Assembly (NCBI GenBank): GCA_014802265.1
Contig: JAAVCP010000052.1
Span: forward strand, 1 to 64,000
Source: Bacteroides sp.
Lineage (GTDB): Bacteria > Bacteroidota > Bacteroidia > Bacteroidales > Muribaculaceae
Reading direction: 5' to 3'
DNA length: 64,000 bases
In this document: piece by piece, positions 1-6,636 of the stretch
Layout: each line of letters starts with the position of its first letter
Position numbering within the stretch: position 1 is the stretch's first letter
The notes under the pieces: generated by a model
Told to the model about the DNA's origin: nothing
Seen by the model: the letters and a program-made list of their open reading frames with translations, nothing else
The model's database searches: none
Program-made: the position numbers and the translations under genes

Positions 1-2
1 AC

Positions 3-10
3 TATCTTTG
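3..10 (+). promoter_or_regulatory. -7 promoter element of the TA operon
   Basis: TATCTTTG matches the Bacteroidetes -7 consensus TAnnTTTG and sits 20 bases before the antitoxin ATG. The -33 element would lie outside the window. Confidence 0.55.
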
Positions 11-30
11 CACTACAAAATGGTATAACT

Positions 31-279
31 ATGAAAACATCATCAGTAACAAGAAAACAGACCTCGTTTCGATTAAGTGAGAACTTGCTGGAACGTCTCC
101 AGATAGAGGCAAAGAAACATAACCGCAGTCTCAACAATCTTGTTGAGAGTGTGCTGCTCGCTTTTGTTTCAGAAAAGCCGAATAAGACAACCTTAGCTGC
201 GATGAAGGAGGCTGAGGCATCTGACAATTTAGAGACGCTTGATCTCTCCAACTTCCGCAACTTCGTTGATTCTCTATGA
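31..279 (+). CDS. Ribbon-helix-helix antitoxin
   Basis: This 82-residue protein is a probable type II antitoxin. Its N-terminal half (TSFRLSENLLERLQIEAKKH, then NRSLNNLVES) has the Arc/MetJ-type ribbon-helix-helix pattern: a beta strand that reads DNA and two amphipathic helices. The C-terminal tail is acidic and probably wraps the toxin. The stop overlaps the next start as ATGA, so the two genes are translationally coupled. By family knowledge the complex should autorepress the promoter just upstream. The pairing with a YafQ-like toxin supports the call; the exact antitoxin subfamily is not certain. Confidence 0.8.
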   Translation: MKTSSVTRKQTSFRLSENLLERLQIEAKKHNRSLNNLVESVLLAFVSEKPNKTTLAAMKEAEASDNLETLDLSNFRNFVDSL

Positions 280-545
280 AGACTCTGAAGGTCACCACTC
301 AGTTTAAGAAGGATCTCAAACGATATAAAAATCGGCCTAAGATTATCGAGAAATTGGAGGATATTCTTGGATTGCTTCAAAATGAATTGCCTATACCTGA
401 GGAAAACAAACCTCATCCACTGGCGGGCAATTATCGTGGACACATGGAATGCCATGTGGAAAACGACACATTACTGATATGGTGGGATAAGGAATCTGAC
501 ATAATCAAGTTGGTAAGATTCGGCACACATTCAGAATTGTTTTGA
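276..545 (+). CDS. YafQ/RelE-family mRNA interferase toxin
   Basis: An 89-residue RelE/ParE-superfamily toxin, closest by eye to YafQ. The start MKTLKVTTQFKKDLKR is typical of the family. So is the core PLAGNYRGHMECHVENDTLL followed by IWW and a C-terminal LVRFGTHSELF. YafQ toxins cut mRNA on the ribosome, and the histidines in the HPLAG, ECHVE and THSELF stretches match positions used for catalysis. It overlaps the antitoxin by four bases. Length is normal and the frame is open, so the toxin looks functional. Confidence 0.85.
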   Translation: MKTLKVTTQFKKDLKRYKNRPKIIEKLEDILGLLQNELPIPEENKPHPLAGNYRGHMECHVENDTLLIWWDKESDIIKLVRFGTHSELF

Positions 546-712
546 AGAAAGTCCAAGAGCATTTAACGTATAGAAAAGAATTGTTAAAATGAATCCTCGG
601 ACTTGTGAGGATGGATAAAATTTTGTAACAAGATTATAACGTGTTTCGGAGTAGTTGAGAATGTAGGCAGAGGCCAGTCCAACACTCGTTTCTAACTCGT
701 TACTATTTTAAA

Positions 713-882
713 TTTTGAAATTGTATCTGATTGATATAGCGATATTTGGAGTAAAAAGTTCAAGTTTTACTTTGTCCTACACCTTGAAAAATCTTGTCGA
801 TCTTGGTTTGATAGAATATCGTGGTGCGAAAAAGACAGGAGGCTATTTTGTACAATTGAATAAAAGCTTTATTATAAAATGA
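713..882 (+). pseudogene. Winged-helix C-terminal gene fragment
   Basis: Between the TA pair and the next gene there is no complete gene. From about 713 one frame runs to a TGA at 880-882 without a plausible start. It reads SSSFTLSYTLKNLVDLGLIE and then YRGAKKTGGYFVQ. This resembles the C-terminal winged helix of AlbA_2/AAA_4-type or Fic-type proteins (inference). Its stop abuts the ATG of the next gene. The rest of the parent gene is absent. Nothing was recognised in 546-712. Confidence 0.45.
715..751 (+). repeat. Degenerate repeat, copy A
   Basis: About 37 bases resembling copy B at 1688-1725, with the shared core GCGATATTTGGAG. Both copies can be read as YLIDIAIFG, and several differences are silent, which suggests a duplicated coding remnant. 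Confidence 0.5.
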
Positions 883-883
883 A

Positions 884-1681
884 ATGAAAGTCCTGCGTAA
901 TATTAGTATTACCATCTTATTAATTTGTTTTGTCGGTTGTAATCATCGTTATGACAATCATCAAGATAAGGAGGAAACTACAATAGACAGCACTATTGTG
1001 TATAACAATGTGGTGCCCGCTGCTTATGATACAATACTTGAAGGTGATACCGTAATAACCGTAGATACGATTATTACAAATCATACGCCTTCCTCAAAAT
1101 ATTTGACCGAGTTGCAGGATTTAATTTCAGATAGGCTTAGTCATCTCAAAAATAACCCATTACAGCAAAATGTGTGGGCCATTGCGGTTCTTAAAGATGC
1201 GGTACAGGTGTCAATGGCTATAAATACTCCATTTTGGCACAATGAATTTAAACAATATGTTTTAAACTCTTCATACATCATATTTGATGGACCATCAACA
1301 CCACAGCCTATTTCAGCTTTAGTCAACTCTATAGTTGAATTAACGACTATAAAACTACAACCAGACAGCTCGCATTTCTCTGTTAACTCTCCTTTTGCTA
1401 CATTCACTCTGACTAATGATAGCGATAAAAATATTGATTTCGATGTTAAGTATATCATAGGATTTAAGAGTACTGATGGTATCTGGTACAAGCTTCCTCA
1501 TCCCGGAATTTGGGATGATATGGGAATTACTTTGATGCCAACAGGTAAGTATGCCATAAAAGTAGCCTTAAACCCCAGACTCAACAATAATAGCCCCGGT
1601 ATTTATAGATTGTATAAACAAATACGGTTGGAAGGAGAGAAAAAAGAGGTTTGGTTAATGACAGAGTTTATGTTGGATTAG
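884..1681 (+). CDS. Lipoprotein with C-terminal Ig-like domain
   Basis: A 265-residue predicted lipoprotein of unknown function. The N-terminus (ITILLICFVGCNH) is a signal peptide with a lipobox ending at Cys19. A low-complexity Asp/Thr-rich linker follows. The last 90 or so residues (FATFTLTNDSDKNIDFDV through GIYRLYKQI) resemble the bacterial Ig-like fold often found in peptidoglycan- or surface-associated lipoproteins, Big_14-like. It stands alone between a gene fragment and an IS remnant and is bracketed by a degenerate repeat, so it may have been acquired with nearby mobile DNA. Start chosen because the ATG directly precedes the signal peptide. Confidence 0.6.
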   Translation: MKVLRNISITILLICFVGCNHRYDNHQDKEETTIDSTIVYNNVVPAAYDTILEGDTVITVDTIITNHTPSSKYLTELQDLISDRLSHLKNNPLQQNVWAIAVLKDAVQVSMAINTPFWHNEFKQYVLNSSYIIFDGPSTPQPISALVNSIVELTTIKLQPDSSHFSVNSPFATFTLTNDSDKNIDFDVKYIIGFKSTDGIWYKLPHPGIWDDMGITLMPTGKYAIKVALNPRLNNNSPGIYRLYKQIRLEGEKKEVWLMTEFMLD

Positions 1682-1687
1682 TCAAAC

Positions 1688-1725
1688 TTTAAATTTGTAT
1701 TTAATTGATATCGCGATATTTGGAG
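1688..1725 (+). repeat. Degenerate repeat, copy B
   Basis: Second copy of the element at 715-751. It reads YLIDIAIFG and then runs into a stop. Together the copies bracket the lipoprotein gene. Confidence 0.5.
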
Positions 1726-1790
1726 CTGGATGAACAAGTCCCTCCACCTCCACGCGATGTATTACCGAACTTCTTCAGACTTAAGAAGAC

Positions 1791-1825
1791 AAACCTCGGG
1801 CTATCAAGTAGTTCCGAGGTTTTTT
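1791..1825 (+). terminator. Intrinsic terminator
   Basis: The arms AAACCTCGG and CCGAGGTTT flank a 14-base loop, and a run of six T follows. It probably ends the lipoprotein transcript. Confidence 0.7.
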
Positions 1826-2249
1826 GTGTCTAATCCTTTCGTTTCAGTATCGAAATCAGACCCAAAAAAGACTACTTCAGAAGGGATACAGGTGCTGCCA
1901 ATGAAACTAATGCCGGTGTATTCCCCGAAGCATGTCGGTTTCAGAAACATGGTCAGGGTCACGAAACAACGTGGCATGACCCCAACAAAACGGCTATATG
2001 AGAATCTTTTTGGAAACAGATGCCTCCAGTGTCCGCACACATGTCGGGTAATAATGCTTGAGGTTGCGGTATGTGTTGAAATGGAAACCTGTTAGGATAG
2101 TGATGACTTCGGCATCGGACATTATGCGTTTTCTGCGACACCTTGGCGCCTCAGGTAGGTTCGGGAAGTGCTTTTTTCACAAACGCAAGCTCAAAATCCT
2201 TGCAGGAATCGTCTGCGATACAAAAATTTCAGTAACTTTCCTTCGGTAA
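1826..2249 (-). pseudogene. IS982-family transposase remnant
   Basis: On the minus strand a decayed transposase can be read across two frames. One frame gives RRKRIMSDAEVITILTGFHF followed by YRNLKHYYP, from about 2140 down. The other gives LFPKRFSYSRFVGVMPR and later CFGEYTGISFIGSTCIP, from about 2035 down. The order and motifs match IS982 transposases (MSDSEV..ILxxFH, then SYNRFVEL, then TGISFxDST). The first catalytic Asp of the DDE triad is replaced by Gly in ISFIGST. There is also a stop near the N-terminus, at least one frameshift, and the C-terminal half is missing. It is inactive. The plus-strand ORF 1730-2095 is its shadow. Confidence 0.7.
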
Positions 2250-2284
2250 TCATGATATGGAATTTATTGTCAGTTACCTCTAAA

Positions 2285-2677
2285 TTACTGAAGTTGTTCG
2301 GAGTATACATCCGGTGGTAATTCCTCGCCAAGCATAACATAACGGTGACGACACCCCCACCGCCATAGTTCCTGAATGACCCGGTAAAGAGAGACGCCAT
2401 GTTCAGTCATAATATAATCATAACCTCGCTTCGCTATTATCTTATTGTCAATTAAGTCTTTCAGCCTATTGTTTAATACTTTGTCCGTGATACCCGGACA
2501 GAAGTCAACTATGTCAGAGAATCTGCTGTGACCTTTGAGTATTGCAAACAGTATAGGGATTTTCCACTTTCCGGAAAGCACATCAAGTGTGTCCTGAATT
2601 TGAATGATATTTCTGTATAATTCAGGACATTCCTTGTAACGGAGTTTATCTCCTATTTCTTTTAAGTTCTCTTCCAT
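2285..2677 (-). CDS. HxlR-family transcriptional regulator
   Basis: A winged-helix regulator of the HxlR/DUF24 family, about 130 residues. The core LSGKWKIPILFAILKGHSRF, then the ITDKVLNNRLKDL recognition helix and the wing, are all present. A single Cys in KECPELYRN lies at the conserved N-terminal position used for thiol sensing in YodB/HypR-type members, so control by electrophiles or oxidants is plausible. The track start is a TTG; a -7 box (TAACTTTG, 2702-2695) lies just upstream, so the ATG at 2677 is preferred. It is divergent from the FMN reductase gene, with a perfect palindrome in the shared region. Confidence 0.85.
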   Translation of the reverse strand: MEENLKEIGDKLRYKECPELYRNIIQIQDTLDVLSGKWKIPILFAILKGHSRFSDIVDFCPGITDKVLNNRLKDLIDNKIIAKRGYDYIMTEHGVSLYRVIQELWRWGCRHRYVMLGEELPPDVYSEQLQ

Positions 2678-2694
2678 TTCTTTGACGATCAATG

Positions 2695-2702
2695 CAAAGT
2701 TA
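2695..2702 (-). promoter_or_regulatory. -7 element of the first hxlR gene
   Basis: TAACTTTG on the minus strand, matching TAnnTTTG. It places the transcription start after the TTG codon used in the ORF track and so decides the start at 2677. Confidence 0.55.
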
Positions 2703-2727
2703 ATAAATTTATTCCGTTATTTTACCT

Positions 2728-2751
2728 ATTACTTTCCATTTGGAAAGTAAT
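2728..2751. promoter_or_regulatory. Perfect palindrome, putative HxlR operator
   Basis: Ten-base arms ATTACTTTCC and GGAAAGTAAT are separated by ATTT. The site lies between the divergent hxlR and FMN reductase genes and over the hxlR -33 region. HxlR dimers bind this kind of site by family knowledge. Confidence 0.7.
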
Positions 2752-2815
2752 AGTTTTAAACCTCTACGCGATTTAGTGTGTTAGGAAATCAAAATAACAA
2801 ATTAAACATTATCAC

Positions 2816-3490
2816 ATGAAAGTATTAGGAATAAACGGCAGCCCACGTAAACAGTGGAATACTGCTACCCTCGTGGAAAAAGCCTTGGAAGGTGCCGCGT
2901 CAGTAGGTGCTGATACAGAGATAATCAATCTATATTCCCAGACCTTCAAAGGGTGTGTAAGTTGCTTCGCCTGCAAGCGTAAGGGAAGTAAGACCAACGG
3001 TCTTTGTGCTGTGAGAGACGAACTGACACCGATACTTAAGAAAGCATTGGAGGCAGATGTCATAATCATAGGCTCGCCCATCTATTATTCATACCCGACC
3101 GCCTATTTCCGAGCTTTTATGGAGCGTTTTCTATTTCCTCTTGACCCATATATGATAAAAGAAAATGGTGAGCGTGTGAAATTTCTTGACAAAGTGATTC
3201 CAACAGGCATTATCTTCACGATGAACTGCCCAAAGGAATATTGGGACAAGTATCATTATCGTGAGATTCTTGATTCAAATGGAGAGGAATTCGGTCGTAT
3301 TACCGGCTACGCAGAGTCATACTACAGTGATGATACATATCAGTTTACTGACTATTCCAAGTATGACGCAAATTATTTTGATGAGAGGGAGAAGCGAGAA
3401 CACCGGGAGAAGCAATTTCCTATTGACCAACAAAAATGTTTTGAAATGGGTGTCAGACTCGTATCTAAAGTATCTGAAATGAATAAATAA
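2816..3490 (+). CDS. NAD(P)H-dependent FMN reductase, flavodoxin-like
   Basis: A 224-residue flavodoxin-fold oxidoreductase of the NADPH-dependent FMN reductase/iron-sulfur flavoprotein type. It begins with MKVLGINGSPRK, the FMN phosphate-binding loop. GCVSCFACKRKG follows as a CxxC pair and SPIYYSYPTAYFRAFMERF as the second flavin loop. Such enzymes reduce flavins, quinones or other electrophiles. It is the first gene of a two-gene operon: the hydrolase starts six bases downstream. It lies divergent from an HxlR regulator, a classic arrangement for HxlR-controlled redox enzymes. Confidence 0.8.
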   Translation: MKVLGINGSPRKQWNTATLVEKALEGAASVGADTEIINLYSQTFKGCVSCFACKRKGSKTNGLCAVRDELTPILKKALEADVIIIGSPIYYSYPTAYFRAFMERFLFPLDPYMIKENGERVKFLDKVIPTGIIFTMNCPKEYWDKYHYREILDSNGEEFGRITGYAESYYSDDTYQFTDYSKYDANYFDEREKREHREKQFPIDQQKCFEMGVRLVSKVSEMNK

Positions 3491-3496
3491 TCAAAT

Positions 3497-4336
3497 ATGA
3501 AAAAGATAAAATTATATATGGGATTGGCATTGCTCTTATCGGCAGGTGCTGCTAATGCGCAGCCAAAGGAAATTCTTTCTCTTAATGGTTCGGAAGGGAA
3601 GCTGTATGCCGAACTACAGAAACCGTCTTCAGAAAAGGAGAAGATCCCTCTTGTCATAATATGTCACGGCTTTACAGGGAACTGCAATACGGAACTTATG
3701 ACAAACATAGCCGATGATCTCCAGGGACAAGGAATCGCTTCCCTTCGTTTTGATTTTAATGGTCATGGCAAGAGTGAAGGTGAGTTCCAAAACATGACAG
3801 TCCTGAATGAAATTGAGGATCTGAAAGATGTAATCTCATGGGCACAAACCCAGCAATGGGTGGAAAGCATATCTCTGCTTGGTCACTCACAAGGGGGTGT
3901 GGTAGTCAGTATGACTGCTGGGGAACTTGGTGACGGAGTAATAAAGAATGTTGTTCTCATGGCTCCGGCAGCCGTGCTCCGTGATGATGCAATCCGGGGA
4001 AACACACAAGGGGCGCAATATGATCCGTGGGATTTTAAAGGAGACTATGTTGAGCTCCCATGGGGTGGTTATAAACTTGGTCGTAAATATGTGGAGAGTG
4101 CAGTTAATCTTCCGATATATGAAACCGCATGGCGTTACACCGGTCCGGTGCTTGTAATACAAGGTACGCACGACAGGATTGTACCCTATACGTATGCCGA
4201 GCGTTATCAGACAGGATATAAAAACTGTACGCTAAAACTTATTCCTGAAGAGGATCACTCTTTCACTAAGGAAACTGCCGAGGCTGCCCTGTACGCTTCT
4301 GATTGGCTTTCAAAACAGATCCACGATGGTCATTGA
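3497..4336 (+). CDS. Secreted alpha/beta hydrolase (S33-like esterase)
   Basis: A 279-residue alpha/beta hydrolase with a signal peptide (LYMGLALLLSAGAANAQ), so it probably acts in the periplasm. ICHGFTGN forms the oxyanion region, LLGHSQGG is the nucleophile elbow with catalytic Ser, IQGTHDRIVP carries the acid, and EEDHSF the catalytic His. The set resembles serine aminopeptidase/feruloyl-esterase-like hydrolases of Bacteroidales. The substrate cannot be told from sequence. It follows the FMN reductase by six bases and is probably co-regulated by the HxlR protein. Confidence 0.8.
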   Translation: MKKIKLYMGLALLLSAGAANAQPKEILSLNGSEGKLYAELQKPSSEKEKIPLVIICHGFTGNCNTELMTNIADDLQGQGIASLRFDFNGHGKSEGEFQNMTVLNEIEDLKDVISWAQTQQWVESISLLGHSQGGVVVSMTAGELGDGVIKNVVLMAPAAVLRDDAIRGNTQGAQYDPWDFKGDYVELPWGGYKLGRKYVESAVNLPIYETAWRYTGPVLVIQGTHDRIVPYTYAERYQTGYKNCTLKLIPEEDHSFTKETAEAALYASDWLSKQIHDGH

Positions 4337-4442
4337 CACTTGATGTCTGGGGAACTTAATATCCTATTCCGATTAAATTTTAAATGATGCTGTATATGAC
4401 GGCTCTTAATAATATAGCCTATATTGTTGCTACTATAACTGA

Positions 4443-4476
4443 ATCAGCTGATTACACTTGGCGGTAATCAGCTGAT
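4443..4476. terminator. Hairpin between convergent genes
   Basis: Perfect 13-base arms (ATCAGCTGATTAC and its complement) with an 8-base loop, between the ends of the convergent hydrolase and flavin reductase genes. There is no strong T run, so the terminator role is inferred from position. Confidence 0.5.
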
Positions 4477-4514
4477 CGGGCTTAGCTCCTGTCAAAAACT
4501 TTATAAACAAGATT

Positions 4515-5063
4515 TTATTTATTTTTTTCTTTCTCCCAGCAATTTATTATTTCTGCAAAATACACAGTATGTGGAGTCTGCCCTTTAAGAATGGGATTAT
4601 TATAGCAGTCGGTAAGAATCTGACTAAACCGAGTCTTGTCCAGATTATGCGAATATAATTTTTTACATTCGAGTATCAATCGTGCTTGCGGGAATACAGG
4701 AGTTCCTGATTCAGTGAAATCGGTTACCAATCCTGTGCAGGCAACTTTATCTATATCCCTACCGGTATGAGTACCAAAGAACATAATATCTTTTTTGAGT
4801 TCAGGAGGAAAAATATTTATTGAAAATGTAGGACACCTCTCTATAAATTCATGTGTATATCTGTCAGGACTGACAAAAACTATTGCGAGAGGTAGCCCAT
4901 TACCCCACGAGGTGCCGAGTGCACCCCATGACACAAGTAGTTCGTTGAACTTCTCCCTATTACCTGCGGCAATGACGGCAAAGTCTTTGGAGAAAAGTTC
5001 TATCGGATTATCTGAAATCTCAGTTGCCTTGATTGGAATCAAGTTATATTTCTTATTTTCCAT
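4515..5063 (-). CDS. Flavin reductase-like FMN-binding split-barrel protein
   Basis: A 182-residue protein of the flavin reductase-like family. The pattern FSKDFAVIAAGNREKFNELL, then SWGALGTSWGNGLPLAIVFV and a THEFIERCPTFSIN stretch is typical of the FMN-binding split barrel. FFGTHTGRDIDK then matches the conserved GxxSGRDxDK region. Members reduce flavin with NAD(P)H or act as flavoredoxins. It lies 42 bases after the broken DsbA-like gene on the same strand, in the second half of the HxlR-flanked redox island. Confidence 0.8.
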   Translation of the reverse strand: MENKKYNLIPIKATEISDNPIELFSKDFAVIAAGNREKFNELLVSWGALGTSWGNGLPLAIVFVSPDRYTHEFIERCPTFSINIFPPELKKDIMFFGTHTGRDIDKVACTGLVTDFTESGTPVFPQARLILECKKLYSHNLDKTRFSQILTDCYNNPILKGQTPHTVYFAEIINCWEKEKNK

Positions 5064-5105
5064 ATTTATTTAATTTTATTGTATGTATTTAGTTATGTAT
5101 CACCC

Positions 5106-5950
5106 TTACATCTGATCTTTTATAGAAACAATATAGCTATTACCAACCTTACTGACCTCTAAATATCCGTTACTTTCCATTTCCCTTATCCAATTCTTTG
5201 CTTCTTCATTTGACAAATGCTTCTCTCACTTCAGCAAGTGCCATACTTCCTAATTCCAAGATAAATTGAAGTTTGTAATTATCAGTAAAGTGTAGATTTT
5301 TAATTGGAGTGATCTTTCCTGATGATACCCTTTCAATAGTTCTTACAAATTTATCGTAGGATGAGTATCCGAAAATAACTTCTACCTTATCGCCGTAGCT
5401 CACTATAGTGGTCGGGAAACCACTAACTTCCATATTCTTGGCATATGCCAAATCTTTATAAAACTCTTTTCTGGCACTTCCATCGGATAGATGACTTAAG
5501 AAAATATTTACATCAAGTCCTGTTTCGCATGCTATATTTTCCAATACTTCCAAACGTGAGGTGAGAAGATAAGCTACCGCTGATGCTTCACGAAGCCTAT
5601 GCAGGAATTTTTGTGCTCTGGCAGGATTTGTAAGTTGAGCTGCCTTATATGCGCTATTCTGAGGATATGTTGAGGGAAATGCTTTTAAATCCATCGCCCT
5701 TTACAGGCATTTCATGGCGTTTTTCCACATCTTTCCAATGAGACTCAATTTCTATGTTTATAGATTCTATGTCTCTTCCGTTTTGGGAAACTACATCGTT
5801 TATATCTTTCACCATTCCACCCATTACATAACGTATTTCCAATTGATTGCCAAAATGTGTTTCGAGCTTACGAATTATTGGTTCCAATCCCCAACACCAT
5901 GTGCATAAGGGATCAGTGAAACTTGTTAATATTACCTTTTCCTTTATCAT
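5106..5950 (-). pseudogene. DsbA/FrnE-like oxidoreductase with two frameshifts
   Basis: Three reading frames together give one DsbA-family (FrnE-like) thiol oxidoreductase. Frame one (5950 down) has SFTDPLCTWCWGLEPI with the CxxC active site and YVMGGMVKD. Near 5695 the match jumps to the frame holding STYPQNSAYKAAQLTNPARA, FLHRLREA and VSGFPTTIV (cis-Pro loop). Near 5215 it jumps again, to EEAKNWIREMESNGYLEV, a short C-terminal winged-helix-like tail ending at 5106. Two independent shifts suggest a real pseudogene rather than one sequencing slip. It is divergent from the second HxlR gene. Confidence 0.75.
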
Positions 5951-5976
5951 TTTATGATTTTGAGTTTAAAATTTTT

Positions 5977-6050
5977 ATTCCTAATTTTGTTGTAGGAATA
6001 CACTTCTTTTTAACATTAGAAATTTAGATTTGTTCACCTGTAAATCAGGT
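5977..6050. promoter_or_regulatory. Inverted repeats and -7 box between dsbA-like and hxlR genes
   Basis: Two inverted repeats are visible: ATTCCTA-N9-TAGGAAT at 5977-5999 and ACCTG-N5-CAGGT at 6036-6050. A plus-strand -7 box TAGATTTG lies at 6025-6032, putting the transcription start of the second hxlR gene near the second repeat. Confidence 0.45.
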
Positions 6051-6070
6051 AGTTACTAATCGGTTGCTTT

Positions 6071-6090
6071 ATTACCTATTGGTAGGTAAT
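6071..6090. promoter_or_regulatory. Perfect palindrome, putative HxlR operator
   Basis: ATTACCTA-N4-TAGGTAAT, a perfect inverted repeat just before the second hxlR gene. It shares the outer ATTAC...GTAAT with the palindrome at 2728-2751. It overlaps the upstream ATG used in the ORF track, which argues for the start at 6112. Confidence 0.65.
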
Positions 6091-6111
6091 GCTTATAATC
6101 AGAAGAATATC

Positions 6112-6492
6112 ATGGTTCAGAAAATTAAAAAAAATATTGAAATTTCCTCAGTGAATAACTGCCCGATGAGGAATGTGGTAGCCCGTTTTGGAAATAAATG
6201 GGCAATGCTGATATTGTATATTATGCATGAAGTGGGTACAATCAGGTTCAGAGACATAATAGCACGCCTGCCGGAAATTTCAACCAAAGTGTTATCAAAA
6301 GAGCTTAGAGTGCTTGAAGAAGATGGATTAATTATGAGGAAGGCATACGCAACAGTGCCACCGAAAGTGGAATATACGCTTTCACCAAGAGGTATGACAT
6401 TAATTCCTATAATCATTCAGCTATATGAATGGGCTAATGACAACATGTCAGCCATTCAGGCTGATCGTCTAAAACATCAAAGCCAGCAATAA
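6112..6492 (+). CDS. HxlR-family transcriptional regulator, second copy
   Basis: A winged-helix HxlR regulator of about 126 residues from the ATG at 6112. It shows NCPMRNVVARFGNKWAMLIL with the conserved Cys, IRFRDIIARLPEISTKVLSK with the recognition helix, and EYTLSPRGMTLIPII for the wing. The track ATG at 6064 would place a perfect palindrome inside the gene, so the internal start is preferred. It is divergent from the DsbA-like pseudogene and flavin reductase. By family analogy it represses them and itself, responding to thiol-reactive compounds. Confidence 0.85.
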   Translation: MVQKIKKNIEISSVNNCPMRNVVARFGNKWAMLILYIMHEVGTIRFRDIIARLPEISTKVLSKELRVLEEDGLIMRKAYATVPPKVEYTLSPRGMTLIPIIIQLYEWANDNMSAIQADRLKHQSQQ

Positions 6493-6636
6493 TTTGCTGC
6501 ATTTCTCCTTTTAATTAATCACTATTATTCCCTTACTGATAAAAATTTAAAATATAAGGTGCTAAATTTCATAGTTCTCCAAAATGTTATTAACTTTACG
6601 ACTTGCTTTTATTATACATATAACAGAAGAACGACA

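Noticed and set aside
1738-1752. CCTCCACCTCCAC resembling a tmRNA 3' end, possible integration site
   Set aside because: No T-arm pairing or TTCRA loop precedes it, and no matching copy or integrase was found.
1730-2095. Plus-strand ORF of 121 residues
   Set aside because: It is antisense to a reconstructable IS982 transposase and has no recognisable protein features.
5654-5950. Programmed frameshifting in the DsbA-like gene
   Set aside because: The first junction lacks a fitting slippery heptamer and a second, unrelated frameshift follows, so gene decay is simpler.
6064-6111. Upstream ATG for the second HxlR gene
   Set aside because: A perfect palindrome likely to be the operator lies inside this extension and a downstream ATG fits the family start.
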